Shown: positions 1 to 8,392 of the stretch, piece by piece
Position numbering within the stretch: the stretch's first letter is position 1
How the letters are laid out: every line of letters begins with the position of its first letter
Source of the DNA: Edaphosphingomonas laterariae
Lineage (GTDB): Bacteria > Pseudomonadota > Alphaproteobacteria > Sphingomonadales > Sphingomonadaceae
NCBI RefSeq assembly: GCF_900188165.1
Contig: NZ_FZOS01000018.1
Coordinates: 1 to 64,000 of the forward strand
Direction: 5' to 3'
DNA length: 64,000 nt
The notes under the pieces: model-generated
Databases searched by the model: none
Seen by the model: the letters and a program-made list of their open reading frames with translations, nothing else
Told to the model about the DNA's origin: nothing
Position numbers and translations under genes: made by a program

Positions 1-128
1 TGACGCTGTACAACAATACCGGCCCCGTCAGTCAGTGGGGCGCCTGGGGCCTGCGCGAATATGCCGGCCAGCCCATCGCCGAAACGCCAAAGCTGCGGGC
101 CGTGCGCGATCATGTCGATGAGCGCTAG
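1..128 (+). CDS. C-terminal fragment of an unidentified protein
   Basis: An open frame runs from the window edge to a TAG at 126-128 and gives 41 residues, including SQWGAWGLREYAG and ending in RAVRDHVDER. The tryptophan/glycine-rich tail with a closing basic helix resembles the ends of some secreted glycoside hydrolases, but the fragment is too short to assign. The start lies outside the window. The next gene begins about 170 bases further on, so this is the last gene of its unit. Confidence 0.55.
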   Translation, partial: TLYNNTGPVSQWGAWGLREYAGQPIAETPKLRAVRDHVDER

Positions 129-300
129 GCGCGGCTGCGGCGAAGCGGGTGCGGCCGGTATTTGAGTTCACGGCCTGAATCCCGCCTGTCAGGACACGCC
201 GACATTGCGGACATTGACGAGGGCTGCCAGCATGAACTCAGTGTAACGCGCGCGGGGCAGTCAGAGGACGGCTGAGCATTATGGATGGCAGAATGGTCCA

Positions 301-966
301 GTGATTAATTTAGTAATCTTCTCGCTCTTCTCAGCTCAAGCTATCAGCAGCCCCTCGGCTTCCCGCGCTGCGGATGAGTATGCAAGCGCCATGGCATGTG
401 CGAGCAAGTTCGCAGAGGCCGCGACCTTTCAGCGGCGGAATATCTTCGCGATTGCTGAGGACGCGGCGAAACAGTGCGCTGCTGAAATTGATGCGTCAGC
501 CAAGTCACTTGATCAAGGCGTAGAAACGGGGGCGTCCGATGAGGAAACCCTTTCGCTTGAATATGTCGGTGCCAAGGCTCGTGTGGCAGCGTGGAATGTT
601 ATCATTAATCGATTGGAGGGCGGAGAAAGTGTAGCCGTTCCCTCTGGGCTCGATCCTACCGTGGGCGAGATGCAAGCGCGCTATATTGAGTGCTCTAGAT
701 CAGCAGGTGGAATCAAATTCTCTTCCGTCTTCTTTGGCGACGAATGGCTCGCTGACACGCTGAAGAAGAGTGAGGAGAGCCGCATTCAAGCCTTTGTGGA
801 AGTTGGCAGGCAATTGTGCCCCAAAACATATCAGAACCTCGTGGTCGCCACGCGGGCTGCTGGGGAAGGCAAGAGTCGCACGGCGCAACAACAACTGCAG
901 CTTGATCTGGCCGGTGCCGAACATTTCGCTGCAGGAACCTGGCTTAAGAACGCCCAAAAGGAGTGA
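301..966 (+). CDS. Hypothetical exported protein, AT-richer than its neighbours
   Basis: The 221-codon frame opens with GTG. The first 23 residues (MINLVIFSLFSAQ then AISSPSASRA) look like a short signal peptide with an Ala-X-Ala type end, so the product is probably periplasmic or secreted. The rest is mainly helical with several cysteines (for example ACASKF, AAKQCAAE, ARYIECSRS) and no motif I recognise. Codon use is visibly more A/T-rich than in the flanking genes, with many GAT, AAT, ATT and TTG codons, which fits recent acquisition. The 292 bases to the next gene hold no convincing frame. Confidence 0.5.
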   Translation: MINLVIFSLFSAQAISSPSASRAADEYASAMACASKFAEAATFQRRNIFAIAEDAAKQCAAEIDASAKSLDQGVETGASDEETLSLEYVGAKARVAAWNVIINRLEGGESVAVPSGLDPTVGEMQARYIECSRSAGGIKFSSVFFGDEWLADTLKKSEESRIQAFVEVGRQLCPKTYQNLVVATRAAGEGKSRTAQQQLQLDLAGAEHFAAGTWLKNAQKE

Positions 967-1258
967 GGCTGCCAGGAAAGCCTATCGCCGACGGTCTACG
1001 AAATATCCCTGTGCAACGATAGGTATCGTCCGCTTCCCCCGACCTAACCGCCATCTGACCATCCCGTGCGCCTTCCCAAAACCTGACCACCGTTCACCGT
1101 CGATAGCCGGGGCGACGTGCCGTGCTATTGGCTCCTCCATCGTCCCCCCGCGTTCGGGGAACAAAATTCCATCTGCTATGTCGGATCGGCCGGTGCGGCT
1201 GCGTCCTTGGGGCGCGGCTTTGACCGATGGGCCGCCGGTTCGATGAAGGAGATACCCG

Positions 1259-1735
1259 ATGTCGCGGATTGCTCCCTGTCTCTGGTTTGCTGATGAGGCC
1301 GAACAAGCGGCCAATTATTATGTCTCGCTGATGCCCGATGCGCGGATCGATCATGTCCAGCGCGCGGTGGCCGACAGCCCCGGCAATGTCGAGGGCGGGG
1401 TGCTGATGGTGGCGTTCACCATCGGTGGCAACCGCTTCCTGGCGCTCAACGGCGGTATCCGCTTCGAATATACCCACGCCATTTCCCTCCATTTCGAATG
1501 CGCCGACCAGGCCGAGCTGGATCGGCTGTGGGAGGGGCTTTCCGCCGGCGGATCGATCGAACAATGCGGCTGGCTGAAGGATCGCTACGGCGTTTCGTGG
1601 CAGATCGTGCCGCGCGCGCTGGGCGAGATGCTCGCCGATCCCGATGCCGCGAAGGCCAAGCGGGTGATGCAGGCGATGCTGGGCATGCACAAGATCGACA
1701 TCGCCGCGCTGGAACGTGCCCGCGACGCGGCCTGA
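1259..1735 (+). CDS. VOC superfamily protein, PhnB / 3-demethylubiquinone-methyltransferase-like
   Basis: 158 residues, ATG start preceded by GAAGGAGATAC. The first residues (SRIAPCLWFADEAEQAANYY) and the central HAISLHFECADQAELDRLW followed by CGWLKDRYGVSWQIVP match the PhnB-like branch of the vicinal oxygen chelate fold, usually annotated as 3-demethylubiquinone-9 3-methyltransferase domain. Members form beta-alpha-beta-beta-beta modules; their substrates are mostly unknown and a methyltransferase activity is not implied. It heads a run of small same-strand genes (ABM-like, GFA, DUF72), with short gaps, probably co-transcribed. Confidence 0.85.
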   Translation: MSRIAPCLWFADEAEQAANYYVSLMPDARIDHVQRAVADSPGNVEGGVLMVAFTIGGNRFLALNGGIRFEYTHAISLHFECADQAELDRLWEGLSAGGSIEQCGWLKDRYGVSWQIVPRALGEMLADPDAAKAKRVMQAMLGMHKIDIAALERARDAA

Positions 1736-1812
1736 ACCGGGCTTCGCCGTCGCGCGGGCTGGCAAGGCCGGCCGGGGCATGGGATAGTGCCCGCCGCGCG
1801 AAGGAGAAGGCC

Positions 1813-2160
1813 ATGTTCGTCGCGGTCTATTGGTGGCGTGTCCATCCCGGTAAGGAGGATCAGTTCCGCGCCGCATGGCGACGGGGCACGGAACTCATCA
1901 CCGCGATCTACGGCAGCCATGGTTCGCGTCTGCATCGCACGGCGGACGGCCGCTTCGTCGGCATCGCGGAATGGCCGGACGAGGCGAGCTGGCGGCGCGC
2001 GTTCGAAGCGAAGATGGTCTATGACGAACCCGCCACCCGCGCGGCCTTCGTCGATGCGATCGCCGATGCCCCGCGTGAGCCGCTGCTGGCGATGGAGGTG
2101 ACCGACGATCTGCTGCTGCGGACGCTGGCGCTGGCCGACGAGGATCAGGGGCGGGGATGA
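1813..2160 (+). CDS. ABM-type (antibiotic biosynthesis monooxygenase-like) small protein
   Basis: 115 residues from an ATG at 1813 with GAAGGAGAAGGCC immediately upstream. The beginning FVAVYWWRVHPGKEDQFRAAW is the usual first beta strand and helix of the dimeric alpha/beta-barrel (ABM) fold, and GRFVGIAEWPDEASWRRAF is the second half. Such proteins are heme-degrading or quinol-oxidising enzymes or simply ligand-binding; no catalytic residue decides here. A longer frame shifted by one covers the same bases but reads as Arg/Ala-rich nonsense. Confidence 0.7.
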   Translation: MFVAVYWWRVHPGKEDQFRAAWRRGTELITAIYGSHGSRLHRTADGRFVGIAEWPDEASWRRAFEAKMVYDEPATRAAFVDAIADAPREPLLAMEVTDDLLLRTLALADEDQGRG

Positions 2161-2186
2161 GGGCAGGGGGATGAAGGGAGAGGCGG

Positions 2187-2534
2187 ATGCTGCACGGTAG
2201 TTGCCATTGTGGTGCGGTGGCCTTCACCGTCGATGCCGATGTTCCGGCCGAGGCGATCGGCTGCAATTGCTCCCATTGCCGGCGCAAGGGCTTCCTGCTC
2301 GCTTTCTACCCGCCGGAACAGTTCCAGCTGCTGCGCGGCGAGGATGCGACGGAAAGCTATTTCTTCAATCGCCACGCGATCGAGCATCGTTTCTGCCGCA
2401 CCTGCGGCACGCAGGCCTTTGCGATCGGCAAGGGGCCGGATGGCAGCCCGGTGCGGGCAGTCAACCTGCGCTGCGTGGACGAGGTGGATCCCGATGCGAT
2501 ACCCGTCCGCCATTTCGACGGGGCGAGCCTTTGA
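2187..2534 (+). CDS. GFA family zinc-binding protein (first of three in the window)
   Basis: 115 residues, start ATG with AGGGAGAGGCGG upstream. The fold is that of glutathione-dependent formaldehyde-activating enzyme/CENP-V: GSCHCGAVAF near residue 5, CNCSHCRRKG near residue 30 and CRTCGTQAF near residue 70 supply the zinc cysteines. Activity on formaldehyde-glutathione adducts is known for only a few members, so the substrate is open. The stop codon overlaps the TTG start of the following DUF72 gene (TTGA), which suggests translational coupling. Confidence 0.88.
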   Translation: MLHGSCHCGAVAFTVDADVPAEAIGCNCSHCRRKGFLLAFYPPEQFQLLRGEDATESYFFNRHAIEHRFCRTCGTQAFAIGKGPDGSPVRAVNLRCVDEVDPDAIPVRHFDGASL

Positions 2535-3328
2535 GCGCGGGCCGCATCCATATCGGCATCGGCGGATGGACGTTCGAGCCGTGGCGCGGAACCTTCTATC
2601 CCGAAAAACTGGCGCAGGCGAAGGAACTGGCCTTTGCCGGCGAACGGCTGACCGCGATCGAGATCAACGCCACCTATTACAGCACGCAGAAGCCCGAAAG
2701 CTGGCAGAAATGGGCGGATGCCGTGCCCGGCGATTTCGTCTTCACGGTCAAGGCCTCGCGCTTCTGCACCAACCGGCGGGTGCTGGCCGAAGGCGCGGAT
2801 TCGATCGCCAAGTTTCTGGGGCAGGGGATGGCTCGGCTTGGCGACAGGCTTGGGCCGATCCTCTGGCAGTTCATGGCCACCAAGAAGTTCGATCGCGAGG
2901 ATATGGCCGCGTTCCTGAAGCTGCTGCCCGGCAAGCTCGGCGATCGCACCCTGCGGCATGCGCTGGAGGTGCGCCACGAAAGCTTCGTCGATCCGGCCTT
3001 TGTCGATCTCGCCCGCGATCATGGCGCGGCGATCGTCTTTGCCGATCATGCCGAATATCCGGCGATCGCCGATCTGACCGCCGATTTCGCCTATGCACGC
3101 CTGCAGCAGAGCGAGGAGCAGGAATCGGCGGGCTATGCGCCGGCGGCGCTCGATCGCTGGGCTGCGGTGGCGAAGGGCTGGGCGGCGGGGGAAGCGCCTG
3201 ACGGCCTGCACTATGTCGCAACGGCATCGCCCAAGCTGGCCGCGCGCGATGTCTATATCTTCTTCATCAGCGGCGCGAAGGTGCGCAACCCAGCGGCGGC
3301 GCAGGCCCTGATCGATCGGGTCAGCTGA
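2531..3328 (+). CDS. DUF72 (YecE-like) protein
   Basis: 265 residues if TTG at 2531 is the start; this overlaps the preceding stop as TTGA and leaves the sequence SAGRIHIGIGGWTFEPW, the classic DUF72 opening (IGxxGW). AIEINATYYSTQK, DFVFTVKASRFCTN and LRHALEVRHESF follow in the family order of this TIM-barrel protein of unknown function. The frame is open further upstream but only as a shadow of the GFA gene. It ends 8 bases inside the convergent DUF1810 gene. Confidence 0.88.
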   Translation: MSAGRIHIGIGGWTFEPWRGTFYPEKLAQAKELAFAGERLTAIEINATYYSTQKPESWQKWADAVPGDFVFTVKASRFCTNRRVLAEGADSIAKFLGQGMARLGDRLGPILWQFMATKKFDREDMAAFLKLLPGKLGDRTLRHALEVRHESFVDPAFVDLARDHGAAIVFADHAEYPAIADLTADFAYARLQQSEEQESAGYAPAALDRWAAVAKGWAAGEAPDGLHYVATASPKLAARDVYIFFISGAKVRNPAAAQALIDRVS

Positions 3329-3755
3329 GCAGGGCGATCGTGCGCGGGTCGCGTTCGCCGCCGTAAAAGGCGTTGAGCGCATCGCCGAACGGTTCGGCCG
3401 CCGGGTCATCGGCGGCCGCGTCGAACAGGGTGAGCGACGAGCGTAGCTTGACCGCATCGATCCCGCCCATGATCGTTTCCGCATCCTGCCCGGCATGCGT
3501 CAGCAGCGCGCGCGTGCAGTCGCGCAGGCGTTCACCGAGCAGCGGATGATCGAGATAGGCCCGCGCTTCCGCGAGCGAGCCGATCGCGTAACGCTGCGCC
3601 ATCGCGCTGAAGCCGAGCCCTGCGATCTGGGGAAAGATGAACCACATCCAGTGGCTGCGCTTTGCGCCGGCCTGCAATTCCACGAGTGCGCGATCATAGC
3701 TGTCGGCCTGCGCGGCGATGAAGCGGGCGAGATCGAAGGGATCGCCCATATCCAT
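3321..3755 (-). CDS. DUF1810 domain protein
   Basis: 144 residues. FDLARFIAAQADSYDRAL, KRSHWMWFIFPQIAGLG and AIGSLAEARAYLDHPLLG are the signature blocks of DUF1810, a calpastatin-like helical family of unknown role. The ATG at 3755 is used; an in-frame ATG at 3749 is equally possible because neither has a strong ribosome binding site. It lies just downstream of the HAD gene on the same strand and overlaps the 3' end of the DUF72 gene tail to tail by 8 bases. Confidence 0.88.
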   Translation of the reverse strand: MDMGDPFDLARFIAAQADSYDRALVELQAGAKRSHWMWFIFPQIAGLGFSAMAQRYAIGSLAEARAYLDHPLLGERLRDCTRALLTHAGQDAETIMGGIDAVKLRSSLTLFDAAADDPAAEPFGDALNAFYGGERDPRTIALLS

Positions 3756-3758
3756 GGT

Positions 3759-4382
3759 TCAGGCCGCTATCAGCCCGCGCGCAACGAGGTCGGCGCGCAG
3801 CGTGGGAGCATCGCGAAACACATGGCCGATCAGCCCCGCGGCCTCGCCGGCGGCGACATTTTCGGCCCGGTCGTCGACGAACAGCGCCTCGCCCGGTGCC
3901 AGGCCGAAACGGCGCATCGCCAGATCGAAGATCGCGGGGTCGGGCTTCACCATCTTTTCCTCGCCGGAAACGAGGATATCACGGAAGCGATCGAACAGCG
4001 CGGCGTGATCCGCGCGGAACGGTGCCCAGAATTCGGCCGAGAAATTGGTGATGGCGAACAGCGGCACGCCAGCGGCATCCAGCGTTTCCACGATTTCCGG
4101 GCTGCCCGGAATCGGGCCGGGAATCGTTTCGCCGAATCGCGGGCCGAACTGCGCGATCAGATCGGCATGTTCGGGGTGACGCGCGGCAAGCTCGGCGCTC
4201 GTTTCAGCGAACGGGCGGCCGGCATCGTGCTGGAAATGCCATTCGACGGTTACGACGCGCGCCAGAAAATCCTCCAACGCCGCCTGATCGGAAATCAGGC
4301 GGGCGTAGAGGTATCTGGGATGCCAGTCGTACAGGACATGGCCGACGTCGAAGACGACGGCCCGGAGCGGCTTTGCGCTCAG
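3759..4382 (-). CDS. HAD superfamily hydrolase, probable CTG start inside the rpmJ stop
   Basis: HAD motifs are [12 protein letters not shown] (motif I), FAITNFS (II), the Lys of VKPDPAIF (III) and LFVDDRAEN (IV), typical of 2-haloacid-dehalogenase/epoxide-hydrolase-like subfamily members; the substrate is unknown. Motif I is only included if translation begins upstream of the TTG at 4277. The frame is open back into rpmJ, but the only plausible codon is CTG at 4382, overlapping the rpmJ TGA as CTGA. That gives 207 residues, the usual family length. Starting at TTG 4277 would delete the nucleophile aspartate. Confidence 0.8.
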   Translation of the reverse strand: MSAKPLRAVVFDVGHVLYDWHPRYLYARLISDQAALEDFLARVVTVEWHFQHDAGRPFAETSAELAARHPEHADLIAQFGPRFGETIPGPIPGSPEIVETLDAAGVPLFAITNFSAEFWAPFRADHAALFDRFRDILVSGEEKMVKPDPAIFDLAMRRFGLAPGEALFVDDRAENVAAGEAAGLIGHVFRDAPTLRADLVARGLIAA

Positions 4383-4504
4383 CCCTGACGCGCCTTGAAG
4401 CGGCGGTTGGTCTTGTTGATCACATAGGTGCGGCCACGACGACGGATCACGCGATTGTCGCGGTGACGCCCCTTGAGCGATTTGAGCGAATTGCGGATCT
4501 TCAT
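4379..4504 (-). CDS. rpmJ: 50S ribosomal protein L36 (short basic form)
   Basis: 41 residues read from the ATG at 4504: [14 protein letters not shown], then [16 protein letters not shown] and RFKARQG. This is the alphaproteobacterial L36 form, which lacks the Cys3-His zinc site of the canonical 37-residue protein. It is a small basic component of the large ribosomal subunit. The gene is too short for simple ORF cut-offs. Its stop overlaps the start region of the HAD gene, so rpmJ, HAD and DUF1810 probably form one transcript. Confidence 0.93.
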   Translation of the reverse strand: MKIRNSLKSLKGRHRDNRVIRRRGRTYVINKTNRRFKARQG

Positions 4505-4673
4505 GGCTAGAACGCCTGCCTTATCTAAGTCGTCGTCGGGAAAAGTGAGGCGCTCCCCTATTCAACGGCCGAACCAGAGTCAAGCCGAAGCAGGCCGATG
4601 CAGCAAAAGACGTTGGACAAGCGTTTCAATCCGCGTCCATGTGATGCCGGGGCTGAAAAAGGAACCAAATGCC

Positions 4674-5264
4674 ATGTCGCTACGCCGCCTTGCTATTCTG
4701 GGTTACGCGCTTGCGGTTGCCGGTTGCGCGTCGTCCGTTCCGCCGGCGCAGGTGACGCGATTCCATCTCGGCCAGCCGCTCGCCCGGGGCGAGATCGTGG
4801 TGGAGCCGCTGAACCCGGCGATGGCGAACAGCCTGGAGTTTCGCGATCAGGCCGAAGCGGTGAGCGCCGAGCTCGCCCGGCTCGGTTTCCGGCTGGCGCC
4901 CGGCATCAGCCGTTCGGAACTCGTCGCGGTGGTTGCCGTCACCCAGGGCTTCCGCGATGAAATGAGCGGCGGATCGGGCATGTCGGTCGGCATCGGCGGG
5001 GGCAGCTATGGCGGCGGGGTCGGCATTGGCGGGGGCGTCAGCTTCCCGATCGGCAAGTCCAACTCGCGCCAGATGGTGCTGACCGAGCTTGCCGTCCAGC
5101 TCAAGCGGCGTTCGGAAGGAACCGTGGTATGGGAAGGCCGTGCGCGCAGCGAAGCGCGGGCGGGAACCCCCTATGCCGAACCGTCGGCCACCGTTAGGCG
5201 GCTGGCATCGGCAATGTTCAAGGATTTCCCCGGCGAATCCGGGCGCACGGTGACGGTTAAATAG
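4674..5264 (+). CDS. DUF4136-like lipoprotein
   Basis: 196 residues from the ATG at 4674, which follows [27 protein letters not shown] is a lipoprotein signal with a lipobox ending at Cys17. The body begins [19 protein letters not shown], as in DUF4136 proteins, and contains a glycine-rich stretch ([20 protein letters not shown]) before a beta-rich C-terminus. Such lipoproteins are anchored in the outer membrane; the function is unknown. The M14 peptidase gene starts 13 bases after the stop and may be co-transcribed. Confidence 0.75.
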   Translation: MSLRRLAILGYALAVAGCASSVPPAQVTRFHLGQPLARGEIVVEPLNPAMANSLEFRDQAEAVSAELARLGFRLAPGISRSELVAVVAVTQGFRDEMSGGSGMSVGIGGGSYGGGVGIGGGVSFPIGKSNSRQMVLTELAVQLKRRSEGTVVWEGRARSEARAGTPYAEPSATVRRLASAMFKDFPGESGRTVTVK

Positions 5265-5277
5265 GCAGAACAACAAG

Positions 5278-6408
5278 ATGGGCGCGAAATTGGCACTCGG
5301 AATCTCGGCCGCGTTCGACAGCGGTAATATCATCGTCGTCGGGCAGGAGGGCGATCGCTTCGATCTGGAGATCGCGCGCGACCACGAATCGGATTTCTAT
5401 CAATGGTTCCATTTCCGGCTGACCGGCGCTGCCGGGCGGGATGTGACCTTGCGGATCCTGAACGCCGGTGGCGCCGCTTATCCCGGTGGCTGGCCCGGCT
5501 ACCATGCGCGGGTGTCGGAAGATCGGCAGCATTGGCATCAGGCGGAAACCGGCTATGCCGATGGCGTGCTGACGATCCGGCACCGCCCGGCCACCAACAA
5601 TGCGTGGTTCGCCTATTTCGCGCCTTATTCGATGGAACGGCACCATGATCTGGTCGCGCGCATGGCGGTGCGGCCGGGGGTGCGCCATCGCTCGCTCGGG
5701 CAAACGCTCGACGGGCAGGAACTGGATTGTCTGACGGTCGGCACGGGCGCGAAGCAGGTGTGGCTCTATGCGCGCCAGCATCCGGGCGAGACCATGGCCG
5801 AATGGTGGATGGAAGGCGCGCTGGAGCGGCTGACCGACGATCAGGACAGCGTGGCGCGGGCGCTGCGCGCGGCGGCGACGTTCCATATCGTGCCGAATAT
5901 GAACCCAGATGGTTCGCGGCGTGGGCATCTTCGCACCAATGCGGTGGGCGTAAACCTCAATCGCGAATGGCATGAGCCCTCGGCCGAACGCAGCCCGGAA
6001 GTGCTCCATACGCTCGCCGCGATGCAGGAAAGCGGTGTCGATTTCGCGATGGACGTCCATGGCGACGAAGCGATCCCGCACGTCTTCATCGCCGGGTTCG
6101 AGGGGATTCCCGCCTGGACCGATCGTCAGGGCGAGCTTTATCATCGCTTCCGCGACACGCTGGCCCGGCGCACGCCCGATTTCCAGACGGCGCGGGGCTA
6201 TGATGTCGCGGCACCCGGCAAGGCCAATCTGTCGATGTCGACCAACCAGCTCGCCAATCGCTTCGGCTGCGTGGCGATGACGCTGGAAATGCCGTTCAAG
6301 GACAATGATGATCTGCCCGATCCGGCCTATGGCTGGTCGCCGGCGCGATCGAAGCAACTGGCGGCGGACTGCCTGGCCACGCTCAACGAAATGATCGGCG
6401 ATATCTAA
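5278..6408 (+). CDS. M14-family zinc carboxypeptidase, cytosolic carboxypeptidase-like
   Basis: 376 residues. An N-terminal beta domain ([25 protein letters not shown]) precedes a zinc peptidase domain: [13 protein letters not shown] supplies His and Glu ligands near residue 165, [13 protein letters not shown] the third ligand region near residue 260, [10 protein letters not shown] and NLNREW the substrate-binding Asn/Arg blocks, and TLEMPFKD the catalytic Glu near residue 340. This arrangement is that of M14D cytosolic carboxypeptidases (AGBL/CCP relatives). No signal peptide is present. The bacterial substrate is not known. Confidence 0.88.
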   Translation: MGAKLALGISAAFDSGNIIVVGQEGDRFDLEIARDHESDFYQWFHFRLTGAAGRDVTLRILNAGGAAYPGGWPGYHARVSEDRQHWHQAETGYADGVLTIRHRPATNNAWFAYFAPYSMERHHDLVARMAVRPGVRHRSLGQTLDGQELDCLTVGTGAKQVWLYARQHPGETMAEWWMEGALERLTDDQDSVARALRAAATFHIVPNMNPDGSRRGHLRTNAVGVNLNREWHEPSAERSPEVLHTLAAMQESGVDFAMDVHGDEAIPHVFIAGFEGIPAWTDRQGELYHRFRDTLARRTPDFQTARGYDVAAPGKANLSMSTNQLANRFGCVAMTLEMPFKDNDDLPDPAYGWSPARSKQLAADCLATLNEMIGDI

Positions 6409-6500
6409 AAGGACATGAAGATAGGGCGGCGGGCCGGTCGGGGGTTGCTTCGCCGGGCCGGACGCCGCCTAACGGGGCCATCATAAGGAAGGATGGCCGA

Positions 6501-7001
6501 ATGACGCTCAGGCTGGAAGAGATCGAGCTGATCAAGCAGCTCAAGCATCGCTACATGCGGATGCTGGATAGCGGCGACAATGATGGGCTGACCGCCTGTT
6601 TCGTGCCCGAGGCGACGATCCGCTACGAAGGCGGTTCCTACCTCTACGAAGCCGGCAGCCGGGATGAGATCATAGGCATGCTCAGCCAGATGCAGAACAA
6701 CCAGTTCGTCGGCATGCACCTCGCCCTCATGCCGGAAATCACCGTCCACGATGCCGACAATGCGGAAGGCCGCTGGACGATGATCGATTGGGCGGTGAAC
6801 ATGGCGACCAACCGGATGACGCATGGCTCGGCGCTTTATCAGGATCGCTATGTCCGCCGCGATGGCGAATGGCGGATCCTGCATTCGGGCTATGTGCGCC
6901 TGTTCGAACGCGTCGAGATGCTGAAGGAGCCGATTGAGCTGAGCAGCCACGCCTTCGCCCGTTTCGGCGCGCCGATGCTGGGCGGGGTGCTGCCGCGCTG
7001 A
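6501..7001 (+). CDS. SnoaL-like / NTF2-fold protein
   Basis: 166 residues, ATG at 6501 with AAGGAAGG upstream. LRLEEIELIKQLKHRYMRMLDSGD, then ACFVPEATIRYEGG and a C-terminal QDRYVRRDGEWRILHSGY are the usual elements of the polyketide-cyclase/dehydratase SnoaL-4 group of the NTF2-like fold. It could be a small dehydratase or isomerase or just a ligand binder; His and Asp candidates cannot be assigned by eye. It stands alone between the M14 gene and the convergent Tad genes. Confidence 0.78.
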   Translation: MTLRLEEIELIKQLKHRYMRMLDSGDNDGLTACFVPEATIRYEGGSYLYEAGSRDEIIGMLSQMQNNQFVGMHLALMPEITVHDADNAEGRWTMIDWAVNMATNRMTHGSALYQDRYVRRDGEWRILHSGYVRLFERVEMLKEPIELSSHAFARFGAPMLGGVLPR

Positions 7002-7031
7002 ACCTGACGCCTCGTCTGGCGCGTGCGCGGG

Positions 7032-7808
7032 TCAGACGTAGCGGCGGCTGCAGGTGGACCAGCTTGTCGCTGCAAGCCCCCCGGGCTTCAGCACCTGATC
7101 GGCACGCTGGCGGACGTTGAACGCGATGATGTCGCGGATCGTCCGGTCGCCGATCAGGCCGCCCCAGAAAACCGGCTTATAATCATAGACGATCTCGACG
7201 AACATGACGGCCGTGCCGCCCAGCGCGGCGACATTCTTGGTCGCGGTGCCGATCTTGGTCGGGGATGCGCTGTTGCCGATCATCGGCACCGATTTGATCT
7301 GGTCACTCGGCGCGGCCGAAGCCTTGGTCGGGTCGCTGCGTTTCCAGGCCTCCGATCCATCGGTGATCGTGCCGTCGCCGCTGGTGCGCGGCGTGCCGTA
7401 GCTGGATGAGGCGTCTTTCATGCCATAGCAGCGCTGCCAGCGGATCCACTGGTTCGGCACGTCGGTGCCGTTGATATTGGTGGTCAGTGGCGCCACGCTG
7501 CGCGGTTCGACGCTGGACAGGATGATGCGGCCCTGTTCGGCAAAGTGGATGCCTTCACCGGCCAGCTTGGCGCCGATGAAAAGCTCGTTCACGTCATGCT
7601 CGTCGATCGAATCGCGCACACGTGCGGCATTGTCCGCGGTCGCCATGGCGATCTGGCCGACGCGAACATTCGCGATCACATAGTTGACCGTTTCAAGGCC
7701 TGCCAGGCCCAGGAACAGCGCCGGCACCATGTAGAGCGCGAACTCGGTCAGCGCGATGCCGCTGGCGTCGTGGCGCAGGCGGCGCAGCCAATGGCGGGCG
7801 GGCGTCAT
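7032..7808 (-). CDS. TadE-like pseudopilin/pilus assembly protein
   Basis: 258 residues from the ATG at 7808, which overlaps the stop of the preceding gene (ATGA). The sequence GIALTEFALYMVPALFLGLAGLE near residue 15 is the TadE-type N-terminal membrane helix with the conserved Glu. The remainder is a periplasmic domain. It is the third of three consecutive minus-strand Flp-pilus-type genes and is longer than a normal TadE. No prepilin, ATPase or secretin is in the window, so these may be encoded elsewhere. Confidence 0.8.
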   Translation of the reverse strand: MTPARHWLRRLRHDASGIALTEFALYMVPALFLGLAGLETVNYVIANVRVGQIAMATADNAARVRDSIDEHDVNELFIGAKLAGEGIHFAEQGRIILSSVEPRSVAPLTTNINGTDVPNQWIRWQRCYGMKDASSSYGTPRTSGDGTITDGSEAWKRSDPTKASAAPSDQIKSVPMIGNSASPTKIGTATKNVAALGGTAVMFVEIVYDYKPVFWGGLIGDRTIRDIIAFNVRQRADQVLKPGGLAATSWSTCSRRYV

Positions 7809-8392
7809 GTGCACTTCACCGTCGGAATGGTCTGCGCGGCAAAGGGCTGGTTGCGCAGCACCGTGCTGCGGCTCACCGTCGCCACGGACGAGAAGCCGAA
7901 GATCTTGGTTAGCGGCATCAGCTGGTTGTAGGTCGCCGTGACCTTGTAATAGACGATGTCATCCGATCCGCCCAAACCGGTGCGGCCGGCGACGCTGTCG
8001 TAAATGCCGTTTCCGTTCAGATCTTCATAACAGTCGCCGACATTATATTCGCCAAGAGGGTCGGTATCCTGCTTGATCTTTTCCGGCTTCCCGATGCCGG
8101 AATATTCATAATAGCTTTTCTTCTCGATCTCGATGGTCGCAGTATTGGAAAAGCTTTCGAGCTGGCTGTCGATATAATCGTCGACCTGTTGGGCCGTCAG
8201 ATTGCCGATCGCCGAATTGCGCGCCGCGCGGTGCAGCGTGCCCTCGATTACCGATCCCAGATACATGCGATAACCGAAATCGAACAGCGCGAGGATGATG
8301 CCGCACAGGGGCAGCGCCACCAGCGCGAACTCGACGGCCGCGATGCCGCGCCGATCCTCCCGGATCCGGCGATGGAGATGCCGCAGCCTCAT
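7805..8392 (-). CDS. TadE-family pilus assembly protein
   Basis: 195 residues. DRRGIAAVEFALVALPLCGIILALFD near residue 14 is the hydrophobic helix with the Glu at position +5 expected for TadE minor pseudopilins. A periplasmic domain with a paired cysteine region (VGDCYEDLNGNGIYDS) follows. Its ATG overlaps the stop of the upstream tadG-like gene, and its own stop overlaps the next start, so the three genes are translationally coupled. Confidence 0.85.
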   Translation of the reverse strand: MRLRHLHRRIREDRRGIAAVEFALVALPLCGIILALFDFGYRMYLGSVIEGTLHRAARNSAIGNLTAQQVDDYIDSQLESFSNTATIEIEKKSYYEYSGIGKPEKIKQDTDPLGEYNVGDCYEDLNGNGIYDSVAGRTGLGGSDDIVYYKVTATYNQLMPLTKIFGFSSVATVSRSTVLRNQPFAAQTIPTVKCT

